Of a stretch of 56,747 bases of DNA, positions 6,334 to 15,270 are shown one piece after another. The stretch is from Chitinophaga pinensis (GTDB lineage Bacteria; Bacteroidota; Bacteroidia; NS11-12g; UBA955). A program made the translations under genes and the position numbers. Position 1 is the first letter of the stretch. Each line of letters starts with the position of its first letter. The DNA is taken from assembly GCA_945871905.1 (NCBI GenBank), contig CAMBXL010000013.1, positions 1-56,747 of the forward strand, in the 5' to 3' direction. The notes beneath the pieces are model-generated. The model made no database searches, was not told the DNA's origin, and saw only the letters and a list, made by a program, of their open reading frames with translations.

Positions 6334-6891
6334 ATGTTTTTAAAACGCTTAAAAATACTGATATTGTTTTTTGTTTGCATGTCGCAATTGTCCCTTCTTG
6401 CTCAAGAAGAGGCAGATACCTCTGTAAATCTAAATATTAAAGAGTTAGAAGATTTGGATTGGATGATGGATACCACCTATAAAGTGTTTAAAACCAAACG
6501 TTTTTCAAACATGCAAACCGTTTTTCCTTCTTTTAAATCTTACAAAGCATTTATTAGCAAATCGGAAGCGGGCAAACAAACGGAATACACCCAGTTTGCT
6601 ATGTACAATGCGGTTTGGAATTCACTCCGATTCCAATATACTAAAACCATGAAAAAAGCACAAGATGCTAAAGTGGAATGGAAACAATCGCAATTGGATA
6701 CCTTTTATTACGAACACAGCTATTACTCAGGTGTGGAATACGCCTATGTAACTTGGGTGATATTGACTGTTAAGAATAAGAAGTTTAAAATTACCGCTAC
6801 TTGCTTGAAAATGGATGATAAATGGTTCATCATGGACGAACTTAAGTTTGCCGGAATTGTAGTACCCCCTAAAACAAAAAAGAAAAAGTGA
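6334..6891 (+). CDS. Exported protein of unknown function
   Basis: The ATG at 6334 gives 185 residues with a signal peptide (MFLKRLKILILFFVCMSQ, cleavage near SLLAQ). The start was moved from a TTG at 6325 because ATG 6334 begins the signal peptide cleanly. The mature part is rich in Lys and aromatic residues, contains DLDWMMDTTYKVFKTKRF and HSYYSGVEYAYVTWVILTV, and ends in a basic PPKTKKKK tail. I recognise no family. The stop overlaps the tex start by four bases (GTGA), so the two are translationally coupled. Confidence 0.7.
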   Translation: MFLKRLKILILFFVCMSQLSLLAQEEADTSVNLNIKELEDLDWMMDTTYKVFKTKRFSNMQTVFPSFKSYKAFISKSEAGKQTEYTQFAMYNAVWNSLRFQYTKTMKKAQDAKVEWKQSQLDTFYYEHSYYSGVEYAYVTWVILTVKNKKFKITATCLKMDDKWFIMDELKFAGIVVPPKTKKKK

Positions 6892-9011
6892 TCCTCCAAA
6901 TTAAGCTTATTGCCCAATGGACAGGTTTTGCAACCAATGCCATTGAAAATGTATTGAAATTGTCGGAAAGTGGTGCAACAATCCCTTTTATCTCCAGATA
7001 CAGAAAAGAACAGACAGGAAATTTAGATGAAGTTGCTATTCAAACAATCATTGAAAAAGGCTTGTTTTTTGAGGAAATAGAAAAACGGAAATTGTTCATT
7101 CTTGAAACCATTAAGGAGCAAGGAAAGTTGACCCCTGCACTCGAAAAGCAAATTACTGATTGTTACAACAAAACTGATTTAGAGGATTTGTATTTGCCAT
7201 ACAAAGTTCGAAAGAAAACCAAAGCAGATTTGGCTATCGAAAACGGACTCGAACCTTTGGCAAAAGTGATTTTAGAACAAAAGAATCCTGAAGTCGAGGT
7301 GTTGGCGAATCGCTATAAAAATGAGCTATACAATACCGTTCCATTGGTTTTGGAAGGAGCCAAAGCCATCGTTGCTCAATGGATTTCTAATGATTTGGAA
7401 ACAAGGAATATGCTCAGAGAACGTTTTGAGAAATATGCCGTTATTCAAACGAAGCCCAACAAAAAAGGACTTGAAAAATCGCCCGACTTAGCGCTGAAGT
7501 ACAAAGATTATTTGGAATACAACGAAAAAGCGAATTATGCCGCTTCTCACCGAATTATGGCTGTTTTTAGAGCCGAAGAGGAAGGCGTGTTGAAGTTGGA
7601 GGTGTCGCCAGATGAAGATAAAACTTTGGAAGCTTTAGATTTTAAATGGCTCAAAAGATACTCTAGTGTTAAAGATTTGATGCAAGATGTGATTGATGAT
7701 TCTTATAAAAGATTATTGAAACCATCTATTGAAAATGAATGCAAAACAAGCTTGTTTGAAAAAGCAGAAAAAGAAGCCTTAAAAGTATTTTCTGAAAATT
7801 TAAAACAATTACTATTGTCGCCACCTCTTGGTAACAAAGCTGTTTTGGCTATCGACCCAGGCATTAGGACAGGTTGTAAAACGGTCTGTCTCAATAAAAA
7901 TGGAGTTCTCCAATACCAAACGGTGCTGTTTTTTAATTCCCCTTCAAGTGCCCAATCATCCCTGTTGGAGTTGAAAAAAATAATGAGCAAATACAACATG
8001 GAAGCAATCGCTATTGGAAATGGTACTGCGGGTCGCGACGTGTTTGATGTTATTAAACAAAGTGATATTGATTGCCCGATTTTCTTAATCAACGAAGATG
8101 GCGCTTCTATCTATTCGGCCTCTGAAATAGCCAGAAAAGAATTCCCTGACTTGGATGTTACCGTTCGTGGTGCCATAAGTATAGGCAGGCGACTGATGGA
8201 TCCCCTTGCTGAATTAGTGAAAATAGACCCCAAAAGTTTGGGAGTCGGTCAATACCAACATGATGTAGATGGAAATCGTTTGAAAACAGCACTTAATGAT
8301 ACCATTGAATGGACCGTAAATAGGGTAGGGGTTAATGTAAATACAGCAGGTGAAGAGTTGCTAAAACATGTGTCAGGTTTAGGTCCTTTGTTAGCGAAAC
8401 ACATTGTTGAATACCGAGCTCAAAATGGTCCCTTTAAACAACGCAGTGATTTGAAAAAAGTATCGCGTATGGGAGAAAAAGCCTTTGAACAGTCAGCCGG
8501 TTTTTTAAGGGTAAAGGAAGGAAGCAATCCTTTAGACGCAAGTGGAATTCACCCTGAAAAATATGCAGTGGTAGAAAAATTAGCCAAGCAATACCAAGTG
8601 AAACCAAGTCAATTGATGGCGAATACTGAATTGATTGACAAAATTAAAAAAGACTCACATTGGGTTCAAGAAATAGGGGTTTACACATTTAATGACATCA
8701 TGAATGAATTATTAAAACCTGGATTAGACCCCCGCAATCAGATTACAGAAGATGAGTTTGATGCCTACATTCGAACTATCAATGATTTGGTAGAAGGGAT
8801 GTTTGTGAAAGGAATAGTGACCAATATTACCAATTTTGGGGCATTTATAGATATTGGAATTAAGCAAAAAGGTCTTTTACACATTTCTGAAATGTCCAAT
8901 ACTTTTGTTCAGTCGCCACACGAAGTGATAAAGTTGAACCAACGATTAACACTGAAAGTAAAAGAAATTGATATTCCTAGAATGAGAATTGCCCTAAGCT
9001 TAAAAGAATGA
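6888..9011 (+). CDS. tex: Tex family RNA-binding transcription accessory protein
   Basis: A 707-residue protein with the Tex order of domains: N-terminal helical part (SGATIPFISRYRKEQTGNLDE), YqgF/RNase H-like domain from about residue 317 (VLAIDPGIRTGCKTVCL), HhH region near 480-550 (VSGLGPLLAKHIVEYR), and a C-terminal S1 RNA-binding domain from about 637 (GIVTNITNFGAFIDIGIKQ, GLLHISEMS). Tex proteins bind RNA and affect transcription in several bacteria; their exact role is not settled. The start is GTG, overlapping the preceding stop by four bases. Confidence 0.93.
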   Translation: MILQIKLIAQWTGFATNAIENVLKLSESGATIPFISRYRKEQTGNLDEVAIQTIIEKGLFFEEIEKRKLFILETIKEQGKLTPALEKQITDCYNKTDLEDLYLPYKVRKKTKADLAIENGLEPLAKVILEQKNPEVEVLANRYKNELYNTVPLVLEGAKAIVAQWISNDLETRNMLRERFEKYAVIQTKPNKKGLEKSPDLALKYKDYLEYNEKANYAASHRIMAVFRAEEEGVLKLEVSPDEDKTLEALDFKWLKRYSSVKDLMQDVIDDSYKRLLKPSIENECKTSLFEKAEKEALKVFSENLKQLLLSPPLGNKAVLAIDPGIRTGCKTVCLNKNGVLQYQTVLFFNSPSSAQSSLLELKKIMSKYNMEAIAIGNGTAGRDVFDVIKQSDIDCPIFLINEDGASIYSASEIARKEFPDLDVTVRGAISIGRRLMDPLAELVKIDPKSLGVGQYQHDVDGNRLKTALNDTIEWTVNRVGVNVNTAGEELLKHVSGLGPLLAKHIVEYRAQNGPFKQRSDLKKVSRMGEKAFEQSAGFLRVKEGSNPLDASGIHPEKYAVVEKLAKQYQVKPSQLMANTELIDKIKKDSHWVQEIGVYTFNDIMNELLKPGLDPRNQITEDEFDAYIRTINDLVEGMFVKGIVTNITNFGAFIDIGIKQKGLLHISEMSNTFVQSPHEVIKLNQRLTLKVKEIDIPRMRIALSLKE

Positions 9012-9038
9012 TAATATAGAAAATTAAACGAAATAGTT

Positions 9039-9046
9039 TAATTTTG
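9039..9046 (+). promoter_or_regulatory. -7 promoter element TAATTTTG for the CBS gene
   Basis: An exact TAnnTTTG match. It ends 9 bases before the ATG at 9056 and overlaps a possible upstream TTG start (9044), which it rules out as the translation start. Confidence 0.55.
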
Positions 9047-9055
9047 TACTATACA

Positions 9056-9718
9056 ATGCTCACAAACCATTTTGTAGTTAATGATATAGAACCAATCAGT
9101 ACAGAAGATACTATAGCTTCGGCATTAGCCAAGTTGTCCTCTCAGTACTTAGAAATTCTTCCTGTTGTACACAATCATCAAGTTGTCAATTATGTCGATG
9201 TATACTCATTGAGTACTCTAAGTCCACAAATGTCTATCAATGATTTGCCATTGTACGCACCTCTATTGCCATTTGTAACACTTAACCAACATATAATTAA
9301 TGCATTGTCTCAATTAAAAACATTAAATATGTCTCTTTTGGCTATTTTAGATGAAAATGGGATGTATTTGGGGGTTATTAAAACCAAAGATATTGTATTG
9401 GCATTAAGCAAAAGTCTTACGGTGAAAGCGCATGGCAGTATTATTGTTTTAAAACTTAAACCAAATGATTATTCTTTAAGTGATATTGTCAGAATTATAG
9501 AATATGGCGATGCCAAAGTGTTGGGATTTTTTACGTTTGAACTGCCTGACACAAATGAAATTGAGTTGCATTTAAAATTGAATACCACAATTTTACGTAA
9601 TATTTTGGCAACCCTTGAAAGGTATGATTACCACGTTGAAGCTTATTATAACAGAGAAGATATGAGTGACGATAACGACTTGAGGTACGAAAATTTAATG
9701 AAAATCTTAGACTTATAG
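9056..9718 (+). CDS. CBS-domain pair protein with C-terminal ACT-like part
   Basis: A 220-residue cytoplasmic protein. Two CBS motifs can be traced (about residues 8-55 with LEILPVVHNHQVVNYVD, and 70-125 with SLLAILDENGMYLGVIKTKDI). The remaining 90 residues alternate beta and alpha elements like an ACT domain (GSIIVLKLKPNDYSLSDIVRIIE). The plan resembles AcuB-type proteins, which sense adenine nucleotides; the ligand here is unknown. In other Bacteroidota, as I recall, a CBS gene sits near the porG-uppS-bamA cluster; here that cluster is far away (41464-46588), but the next gene is an Omp85-like barrel. Confidence 0.8.
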   Translation: MLTNHFVVNDIEPISTEDTIASALAKLSSQYLEILPVVHNHQVVNYVDVYSLSTLSPQMSINDLPLYAPLLPFVTLNQHIINALSQLKTLNMSLLAILDENGMYLGVIKTKDIVLALSKSLTVKAHGSIIVLKLKPNDYSLSDIVRIIEYGDAKVLGFFTFELPDTNEIELHLKLNTTILRNILATLERYDYHVEAYYNREDMSDDNDLRYENLMKILDL

Positions 9719-9720
9719 TT

Positions 9721-11112
9721 TTGTCTAAAAGTTTTTTTTTATTGTTTTTATGTTTGGGTATAAGCTCAAAAATTCAGGCATCACAGCAAGATTCCTTAAT
9801 GAGTGTTATTGAGTCCATTGAAATAAAAGGGCACAAAAAAACCAAAGACAGAATTATTTTAAGGGAACTTACCTTTAAAATAGGAGATACCATTAATCCT
9901 GTTAATAAAAATTATCACACCGAACGAAGCCGACAACAATTGTTGAATTTGTATTTGTTCAACGAAGTGCAAATCACATTCGAAAATCATAAAGCGGTTA
10001 TATACATCAAAGAACGTTGGTATATTTGGCCCTCTCCCAAGTTGAACCATGCCGATAGGAATTTCAATCAATGGTGGTTGAGCAAAGACTCTGAACGCTT
10101 AACTTATGGTTTAGACTTAGAGTGGTATAATTTTAGGGGTAGAAATGAAACCCTTAAGTTTTATTTTCGTTCGGGTTATACCAAACAAGCTGCTTTATTG
10201 TACCAGTTGCCGTATTTCAATAAAAAGCAAACTTGGGGTGCTCAGTTGAACGCACATTATTCGAGAAATAAAGAGGTTTGGGTAGCCACAGAAGCCAATA
10301 AAGTTCAGTTTTTTAAAGCCAATGATCTCAATTTAATTGAACGAAAATCGATTGAATTGGCCTTTGTTCATAGAAAAAAAATTCTAAGTTACCATCGGTT
10401 TTATGGGGGGTATAGACAAATTCAAGTCAATGACACTGTTATAAAATCAAATCCTAATTATTTAGTAGGGTCTAATTTAAAACAACAAGAATGGTATTTG
10501 GGGTATTTATTCACTTATGATAAAAGAGATTTTAAAGGCTATCCACTCAAAGGGAGGTTGTTTAAAGCCAGCGCTGAATATGGGGTATTTGCGAGTGCCA
10601 TTCGTTCAAATCCCTTTACTCTAAAAATATCTTACAGTGAGTACACTCCAATAAGTAAGCGTTTTTTTAATTCAAGTTTGCTCACCCTACGCCGAATGGA
10701 AATGCCTTTCCCAGCTTATAATAAGTTATTGGCTTTGGGATATGAAAGGGATTTTATCAGGGGATATGAGTTGAATGTGATTGATGGTTTACATTTTGCT
10801 TTAGCCAAAACAGAGTTTAAATACAAATTATTCGACAAAAAGTTTCCTTTTGTAAAGCGATTTAGTAATTACGAAACCATCCCAATTGCCATGTATCTCA
10901 CGGCTTTTTCAGATGTTGGAAAAGTAGTAGCGCACCCTTTACTAGTGGAAAGTATAGTGAAAAATGGTAACACAATGGTTGGAGAATGGCAATATGGCGC
11001 AGGAATAGGTATGAATTTTGTTTTCTATTACGACTATTGCCTGAGAGTAGAATATTCAGTCAATCGGTTTTTATTCAACCGTTTTTATGTTCAATTTTCG
11101 GCAGCTATTTAA
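9721..11112 (+). CDS. Small Omp85/BamA-like outer-membrane protein with one POTRA domain
   Basis: A 463-residue protein starting at TTG 9721, which directly opens a signal peptide (MSKSFFLLFLCLGISSKIQA). Residues about 30-100 look like a single POTRA domain (IESIEIKGHKKTKDRIILREL, then NLYLFNEVQI and AVIYIKERW). The rest is beta-barrel-like with alternating aromatics and contains DKRDFKGYPLKG, ALGYERDFIRGYEL (equivalent to the RGY/RGF motif of the Omp85 L6 loop) and a C-terminal aromatic strand. One POTRA instead of five means it is not the main BamA, which is at 43985-46588. It may insert or secrete a specific substrate. Two bases separate it from the CBS gene. Confidence 0.78.
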   Translation: MSKSFFLLFLCLGISSKIQASQQDSLMSVIESIEIKGHKKTKDRIILRELTFKIGDTINPVNKNYHTERSRQQLLNLYLFNEVQITFENHKAVIYIKERWYIWPSPKLNHADRNFNQWWLSKDSERLTYGLDLEWYNFRGRNETLKFYFRSGYTKQAALLYQLPYFNKKQTWGAQLNAHYSRNKEVWVATEANKVQFFKANDLNLIERKSIELAFVHRKKILSYHRFYGGYRQIQVNDTVIKSNPNYLVGSNLKQQEWYLGYLFTYDKRDFKGYPLKGRLFKASAEYGVFASAIRSNPFTLKISYSEYTPISKRFFNSSLLTLRRMEMPFPAYNKLLALGYERDFIRGYELNVIDGLHFALAKTEFKYKLFDKKFPFVKRFSNYETIPIAMYLTAFSDVGKVVAHPLLVESIVKNGNTMVGEWQYGAGIGMNFVFYYDYCLRVEYSVNRFLFNRFYVQFSAAI

Positions 11113-11133
11113 AAAGATATTTTAAAAAGATAT

Positions 11134-11164
11134 TTGTTTTTGTAGTACTTATTGTTTAATTTTG
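11134..11164 (+). promoter_or_regulatory. Promoter TTG-N20-TAATTTTG before the Cys-rich pair
   Basis: TTG at 11134-11136 and TAATTTTG at 11157-11164, 20 bases apart, match the Bacteroidota -33/-7 arrangement. The TTG start at 11172 lies only 7 bases after the box, so the transcript would be nearly leaderless. Confidence 0.6.
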
Positions 11165-11171
11165 TGTAGAT

Positions 11172-11573
11172 TTGAGATTAAAAGCCTACATATTAACCCT
11201 TTTGTTCTTGTTAGGTAGCAATGGAATTTCTATTGATATTGCCACTTGTTGCGACTCAATATCAGGGTTTTCTATTGGATTTCAGTCGGCAGACAATCAC
11301 CTTCCTTGCAATAATTGCACTTCTTGTGTTTCAAAAACAAAGTCTTCTTGCTGTGATTTGTTTCAAATCAATACCGTTATTAATCCTGTTTTATTTTCAG
11401 GTAATGTACAACAGCTTAAAGTCAAAGATTTAAAGTTTAATCACTTTGCTTTTAATTCTAACTCTAATCAAGTTACTTATCCTCTAATTGATGATATTCA
11501 ATTTATTTCACAATACTCTGAACAAATACCCGGAGTTCCCATTCTTTTGAAAAAAAGAGTGTTACAAATTTGA
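11172..11573 (+). CDS. Small exported Cys-rich protein (HYC_CC_PP-like, degenerate)
   Basis: A 133-residue protein beginning with TTG 11172, which gives a good signal peptide (MRLKAYILTLLFLLGSNGIS). The mature part has ATCCDSISGFSIGF, CNNCTSC, SSCCDLF and a C-terminal PGVPILLKKRV. Order and spacing recall the Bacteroidota HYC_CC_PP family (His-x-Cys near the N-terminus, CC in the middle, a proline motif near the end), but the His-Tyr-Cys and Pro-Pro motifs are altered. The role is unknown; metal-binding is likely from the eight or so thiols. It is followed, 139 bases on, by a metallothionein-like protein gene on the same strand. Confidence 0.6.
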   Translation: MRLKAYILTLLFLLGSNGISIDIATCCDSISGFSIGFQSADNHLPCNNCTSCVSKTKSSCCDLFQINTVINPVLFSGNVQQLKVKDLKFNHFAFNSNSNQVTYPLIDDIQFISQYSEQIPGVPILLKKRVLQI

Positions 11574-11616
11574 TAAAAAGCAAAAGTAGGTGATTTATCA
11601 ACTGTAAAGCTTTTGC
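11570..11616 (+). promoter_or_regulatory. Two overlapping, mutually exclusive stem-loops between the Cys-rich genes
   Basis: TTGATAAA (11570-11577) pairs with TTTATCAA (11594-11601), and GCAAAAG (11580-11586) pairs with CTTTTGC (11610-11616). The two stems cross, so only one can form unless a pseudoknot is made. They start at the stop codon of the first Cys-rich gene and precede the metallothionein-like gene, which suggests attenuation or coupling; no experiment supports this. Confidence 0.35.
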
Positions 11617-11712
11617 AATACTTCCGAAACTTTTCTTATGCGTTTTGAGTTATTGTTTTGCGCTTTTTCAAAACGATACAAACCCAAATTTAAAAATTTT
11701 AAACAAAATAGT

Positions 11713-12078
11713 ATGAACAAAAAAATCATTTTAGGCTCATTAGTAGCCGTTATAGCCATCGTTGCATCTTTCTTTATTGTCAATCAGTCAAGTCAATCAA
11801 ATTGCTACAAAGTTAAATCAACAGCTTCTACCGAAAAGTGTTGCGACACTCAATGTGAGTGTGGAGATACTTGTATAGGAGAAGGTTGTGATTGCATTGA
11901 TGCCTGTCAAGCAAATGCAGGTGCAAAAGACGAATGCTGCGATTCGGAAAGTACAGCAATGACTAGTTCAGTAGAATTTACTGAAAGTTGTGCCAATGAC
12001 TCATGCAATGAAAAATGCACATGTGGTGAATCTTGCACAGGTGCAAATTGTGATTGCCCTTGTGGGTCTTGCAAATAA
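11713..12078 (+). CDS. Membrane-anchored or exported metallothionein-like Cys-rich protein
   Basis: The ATG at 11713 opens a 121-residue protein with one N-terminal hydrophobic helix (MNKKIILGSLVAVIAIVASF) and no lipobox. An upstream in-frame ATG at 11638 was rejected because it only adds a charged extension. The mature part has 20 Cys and two copies of CxCGx(S/T)CxGxxCDC: CECGDTCIGEGCDC and CTCGESCTGANCDC, the second followed by PCGSCK. This C-x-C spacing is that of metallothioneins, which hold Cu(I), Zn or Cd as thiolate clusters. Bacterial metallothioneins known to me are cytoplasmic and shorter, so an exported, tandem-repeat form would be unusual. It shares a strand and perhaps a transcript with 11172-11573. 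Confidence 0.7.
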   Translation: MNKKIILGSLVAVIAIVASFFIVNQSSQSNCYKVKSTASTEKCCDTQCECGDTCIGEGCDCIDACQANAGAKDECCDSESTAMTSSVEFTESCANDSCNEKCTCGESCTGANCDCPCGSCK

Positions 12079-12097
12079 TTATTAACTTGTATCTTTT

Positions 12098-12128
12098 AAG
12101 AAAAGGGCTGTTTTTTAGCCCTTTTCTT
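12098..12128. terminator. Bidirectional terminator between convergent genes
   Basis: AAGAAAAGGGCT (12098-12109) and AGCCCTTTTCTT (12117-12128) pair perfectly over 12 bases. T-runs exist on both strands, so it can end both the metallothionein-like transcript and the opposing HTTM/rho transcript. Confidence 0.8.
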
Positions 12129-13464
12129 ATTTAAAATCTTGAGGAGCGTCCAATATCCATGATTGTGTGCCCCAATAATTCCATTTTTCATCAGCTAAGT
12201 TAACTTGAGAATTGATAAATGGATACCAAGGGCCTCGGTTTACAGAAATTTGACAGTCAGCATAAACTTCTATTTGTTTGCCTTGTTTTAAATAATGCTG
12301 TTTTAAATGCTGAGCAAATTGCCAAATCATATCAGGTTTTGACTGAAAGTCGTTGATTTGTTCTTTGCTTAGGTAGTCTGAAAAATTAACGATTTCAAGT
12401 TGATTGTTTAGTTTGATGTAAAAATTGCAATTCCCAGTTCTTGACCTCAACATCATTCGCCAAGACAAGCGGTGTCCTGTTTCATTCCACAATACTGGTC
12501 CCTTCATAAAATAATGCCTTATGGGTAATAAAACTTGTATGCTGATAAAAACGATGACAAATGCTTGAATAAGTTTAGCGTTTTTAGGGAGGTTTGTTTC
12601 GTGTTCTGTCTCAAAATAAGGTTTACGGCGCAGGAATTTGTGGTGGATGTTTTTGCGCTCGAAAAAAAACAATGAGAAAGCCAAAGCAAAATAGGGAAAA
12701 ATACCAATGTGTAAGGTAATAGAATTAAATAAATGGAAGCCTATGGCAGCAAAAAACGCCAAAAGACGAGTTCTCTTCCAAAGCAAAGCAGGAAACATTA
12801 GCAAATCGAATAATATCCCAGAATAAGCTGTAAAAAGATGAAAATGATGGTTCCCAAGTAAGTTTATAAAAGGTTCCCAATTCATGTGTTTCTCATACCA
12901 ATGGGCAGAGTTTGAAAAAATAATACTGATAAAGTTGCCACTTAACCAATCGGGATAAAGTTTGGCAAAAGAAGCATAAGTGTAAACAATAAAAACCTGA
13001 ACCATTAAAAGGAGTTGAACCCAATAGTGGTAATAATTGACGGATTCTGTTCTTTTGTGTTTTACATCCAAAGATATTTGCGCATTAGCAGGAAAAAATA
13101 TCATCAGAAAAGAGATAAGGACTATTAAATAATAGTGGTTGTTATACTCTGTTTTTTGCAAGAAATAGGTGGTGCTCCAAAACAAAAAGAATAAAGTGGA
13201 ACTCAGTTTGTATCGATAGCCAAGGGCAATACCCAAACCAAAAATGCCCATAATAATATAATGGACATACATGTAAGGCCCTTGTAAAATTTGAAATAAC
13301 TCAAATCCTATAAAGCTAAACAGATAGCTAGGTTTTATAAAAGTGGAATGAACCCAACCTGTAAGAATAGCTCCCCATGATTCAATAAGCATGAGTGAGC
13401 CAAAGAAAATTCTAAAGAGAATTAGTGGCGAATTGTCAACTTTTTTGAATAGAAGTTGATTCAT
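12127..13464 (-). CDS. HTTM domain (vitamin K-dependent gamma-carboxylase-like) membrane protein
   Basis: A 445-residue inner-membrane protein with about eight to ten hydrophobic segments up to residue 310 and a soluble C-terminal part. LFRIFFGSLMLIESWG, GWVHSTFIKPSY, MYVHYIIMGIFGLG, TEYNNHYYLI and IGFHLFNSITLHIGIFPY match the HTTM family, related to vitamin K-dependent gamma-carboxylase. Bacterial members are widespread in Bacteroidota and their substrates are unknown; carboxylation is not shown. It follows rho by 14 bases on the minus strand. The stop codon overlaps the terminator stem. Confidence 0.85.
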   Translation of the reverse strand: MNQLLFKKVDNSPLILFRIFFGSLMLIESWGAILTGWVHSTFIKPSYLFSFIGFELFQILQGPYMYVHYIIMGIFGLGIALGYRYKLSSTLFFLFWSTTYFLQKTEYNNHYYLIVLISFLMIFFPANAQISLDVKHKRTESVNYYHYWVQLLLMVQVFIVYTYASFAKLYPDWLSGNFISIIFSNSAHWYEKHMNWEPFINLLGNHHFHLFTAYSGILFDLLMFPALLWKRTRLLAFFAAIGFHLFNSITLHIGIFPYFALAFSLFFFERKNIHHKFLRRKPYFETEHETNLPKNAKLIQAFVIVFISIQVLLPIRHYFMKGPVLWNETGHRLSWRMMLRSRTGNCNFYIKLNNQLEIVNFSDYLSKEQINDFQSKPDMIWQFAQHLKQHYLKQGKQIEVYADCQISVNRGPWYPFINSQVNLADEKWNYWGTQSWILDAPQDFK

Positions 13465-13478
13465 AGTTGTTTGTTTAA

Positions 13479-15230
13479 TTAGCCATTCATACTTACCAAG
13501 AACTCATTGTTGTCTTTAGTTCCGGTCATGTATTTTAGCATCATTTTCATTGCTTCTTCACTGTTCATGTCAGCCAAGTGATTTCTTAAAACCCACATTT
13601 TTTGTAGAGTTGATTTATCTAAAAGCATATCATCTCTTCTTGTACTTGAACTTACTATATCAATGGCAGGATAAAGACGTTTGTTAGATAATTTACGGTC
13701 TAACTGTAATTCCATGTTACCAGTACCTTTAAATTCTTCAAAAATAACTTCGTCCATTTTGCTACCGGTTTCAGTTAATGCAGTAGCTATAATTGTTAAA
13801 GAGCCTCCATTTTCAATGTTTCTAGCAGCTCCAAAAAAACGTTTTGGTTTTTGAAGAGCATTGGCATCCACACCACCTGATAATATTTTACCCGATGCCG
13901 GTTGAACAGTATTATAAGCACGTGCTAATCTGGTAATTGAGTCAAGCAATATTACAACGTCGTGTCCACTTTCTGTCAATCTTTTGGCTTTTTCTAAAAC
14001 GATATTTGCCAATTTTACGTGTTTTTCTGCAGGTTCATCAAAAGTACTCGCTACGACTTCTGCATTTACACTTCTTGCCATGTCTGTTACCTCTTCCGGA
14101 CGTTCATCTATAAGCAATATGATCATGTAAACCTCAGGGTGATTGGTTGCAATAGCATTGGCAAGACCTTTTAATAGTTGAGTTTTTCCTGTTTTAGGTT
14201 GAGCAACAATAAGTCCACGTTGACCTTTACCTATAGGAGAAACTAAATCTATAATACGGTTGCTATAATTGTCATTTTTGTCAACCAAATTAAGCTTTTC
14301 TTGAGGAAACAGGGGCGTTAAATGCTCAAAGCTAACACGGTCACGAATTTCTTCAATGCTTTTCCCGTTGATTTTCTCAACTTTCACCAATGCAAAGTAT
14401 TTTTCACCTTCTTTGGGTGGTCTTATCGTTCCAAGAACAGTATCACCTGTTTTTAGTCCATTGGAACGGACTTGGTGCGAAGCCAAATACACGTCATCAG
14501 GTGATGCCATGTAGTTGTAATCTGCTGATCTCAAAAAGCCATATCCCTCATTGGTAATTTCCAAAACACCTTGGGTTTGAATAATACCTTCAAGCTCAAC
14601 TAGTTGTTGAATTCTCTCACGTTTGGCATTTTCTTTTTCAAGGCGTTCTTTCTCTTGTTTTTCTTTGAGTTGTTGTTGCTCTTCAAGATGTTTTTGACGT
14701 TCTATTTCAGCCTCAGACAATACTTTTTCTTGAGGTTGTTTGTTTTCGTTGTTTTGGTGATGGTGTTGTTGTTTGCCTTTGTGATTTCTTTCTTGTGGCA
14801 AAGGTTTGTGATCAGGTTGTTTTTTTTCAACAACAACTTCTATTTGATTCTCTTTCTCAGAATTTTCAACTTCTACAATTGGCAATTCTTGAGTAATTTC
14901 GGGAATTTCTTCAATAATTTGAGGCGTTTCCTCTATTTCAAGTTCTGCGATTTCTTGTTTTATTTCATCTGAACCAAAGTCACTTTGAATTTCGGTAGTA
15001 TTGGCATTGGTTTCAGGATTGGTTTTTGGTTTACGTTTCCCTTTGGCTACTTTTTTTACTTTAATGTTATTATTTGAAGCGCTTTCTGGTTTTGCTGATG
15101 CATTTTCCAAAGCGGTTATTTTTGAAATGATTTGTTCTTTGTTCAAGGAATCAGTCCCTTCGATTCCAATTGCATTAGCAATAAGCTGTAACTCGTCTAA
15201 AGGTTTTTCAAATAGGTTTTTATAATCCAT
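13479..15230 (-). CDS. rho: Transcription termination factor Rho, with long N-terminal insertion
   Basis: A 583-residue Rho; E. coli Rho is 419. It has the N-terminal helical domain ([19 protein letters not shown], residues 1-42), then about 165 residues of low-complexity charged sequence (acidic runs, [23 protein letters not shown]), the primary RNA-binding fold near 218-290 ([17 protein letters not shown]), and the RecA-like motor with Walker A AQPKTGKT at 343-350 and Walker [18 protein letters not shown]. Rho is the hexameric ATP-driven terminator. Insertions between the N-terminal parts are known in Bacteroidota and other phyla and affect RNA binding or condensation. The leader contains a hairpin (15271-15315). 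Confidence 0.95.
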   Translation of the reverse strand: MDYKNLFEKPLDELQLIANAIGIEGTDSLNKEQIISKITALENASAKPESASNNNIKVKKVAKGKRKPKTNPETNANTTEIQSDFGSDEIKQEIAELEIEETPQIIEEIPEITQELPIVEVENSEKENQIEVVVEKKQPDHKPLPQERNHKGKQQHHHQNNENKQPQEKVLSEAEIERQKHLEEQQQLKEKQEKERLEKENAKRERIQQLVELEGIIQTQGVLEITNEGYGFLRSADYNYMASPDDVYLASHQVRSNGLKTGDTVLGTIRPPKEGEKYFALVKVEKINGKSIEEIRDRVSFEHLTPLFPQEKLNLVDKNDNYSNRIIDLVSPIGKGQRGLIVAQPKTGKTQLLKGLANAIATNHPEVYMIILLIDERPEEVTDMARSVNAEVVASTFDEPAEKHVKLANIVLEKAKRLTESGHDVVILLDSITRLARAYNTVQPASGKILSGGVDANALQKPKRFFGAARNIENGGSLTIIATALTETGSKMDEVIFEEFKGTGNMELQLDRKLSNKRLYPAIDIVSSSTRRDDMLLDKSTLQKMWVLRNHLADMNSEEAMKMMLKYMTGTKDNNEFLVSMNG

Positions 15231-15270
15231 TATGGGAAAAATATTGTGTGTGAATAAAATAGAAGTGTAA

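Noticed and set aside
14604-14972. 122-codon plus-strand open frame, Phe/Leu-rich
   Set aside because: It is antisense to the low-complexity insertion of rho. The Phe/Leu richness is just the complement of Lys/Glu/Gln codons.
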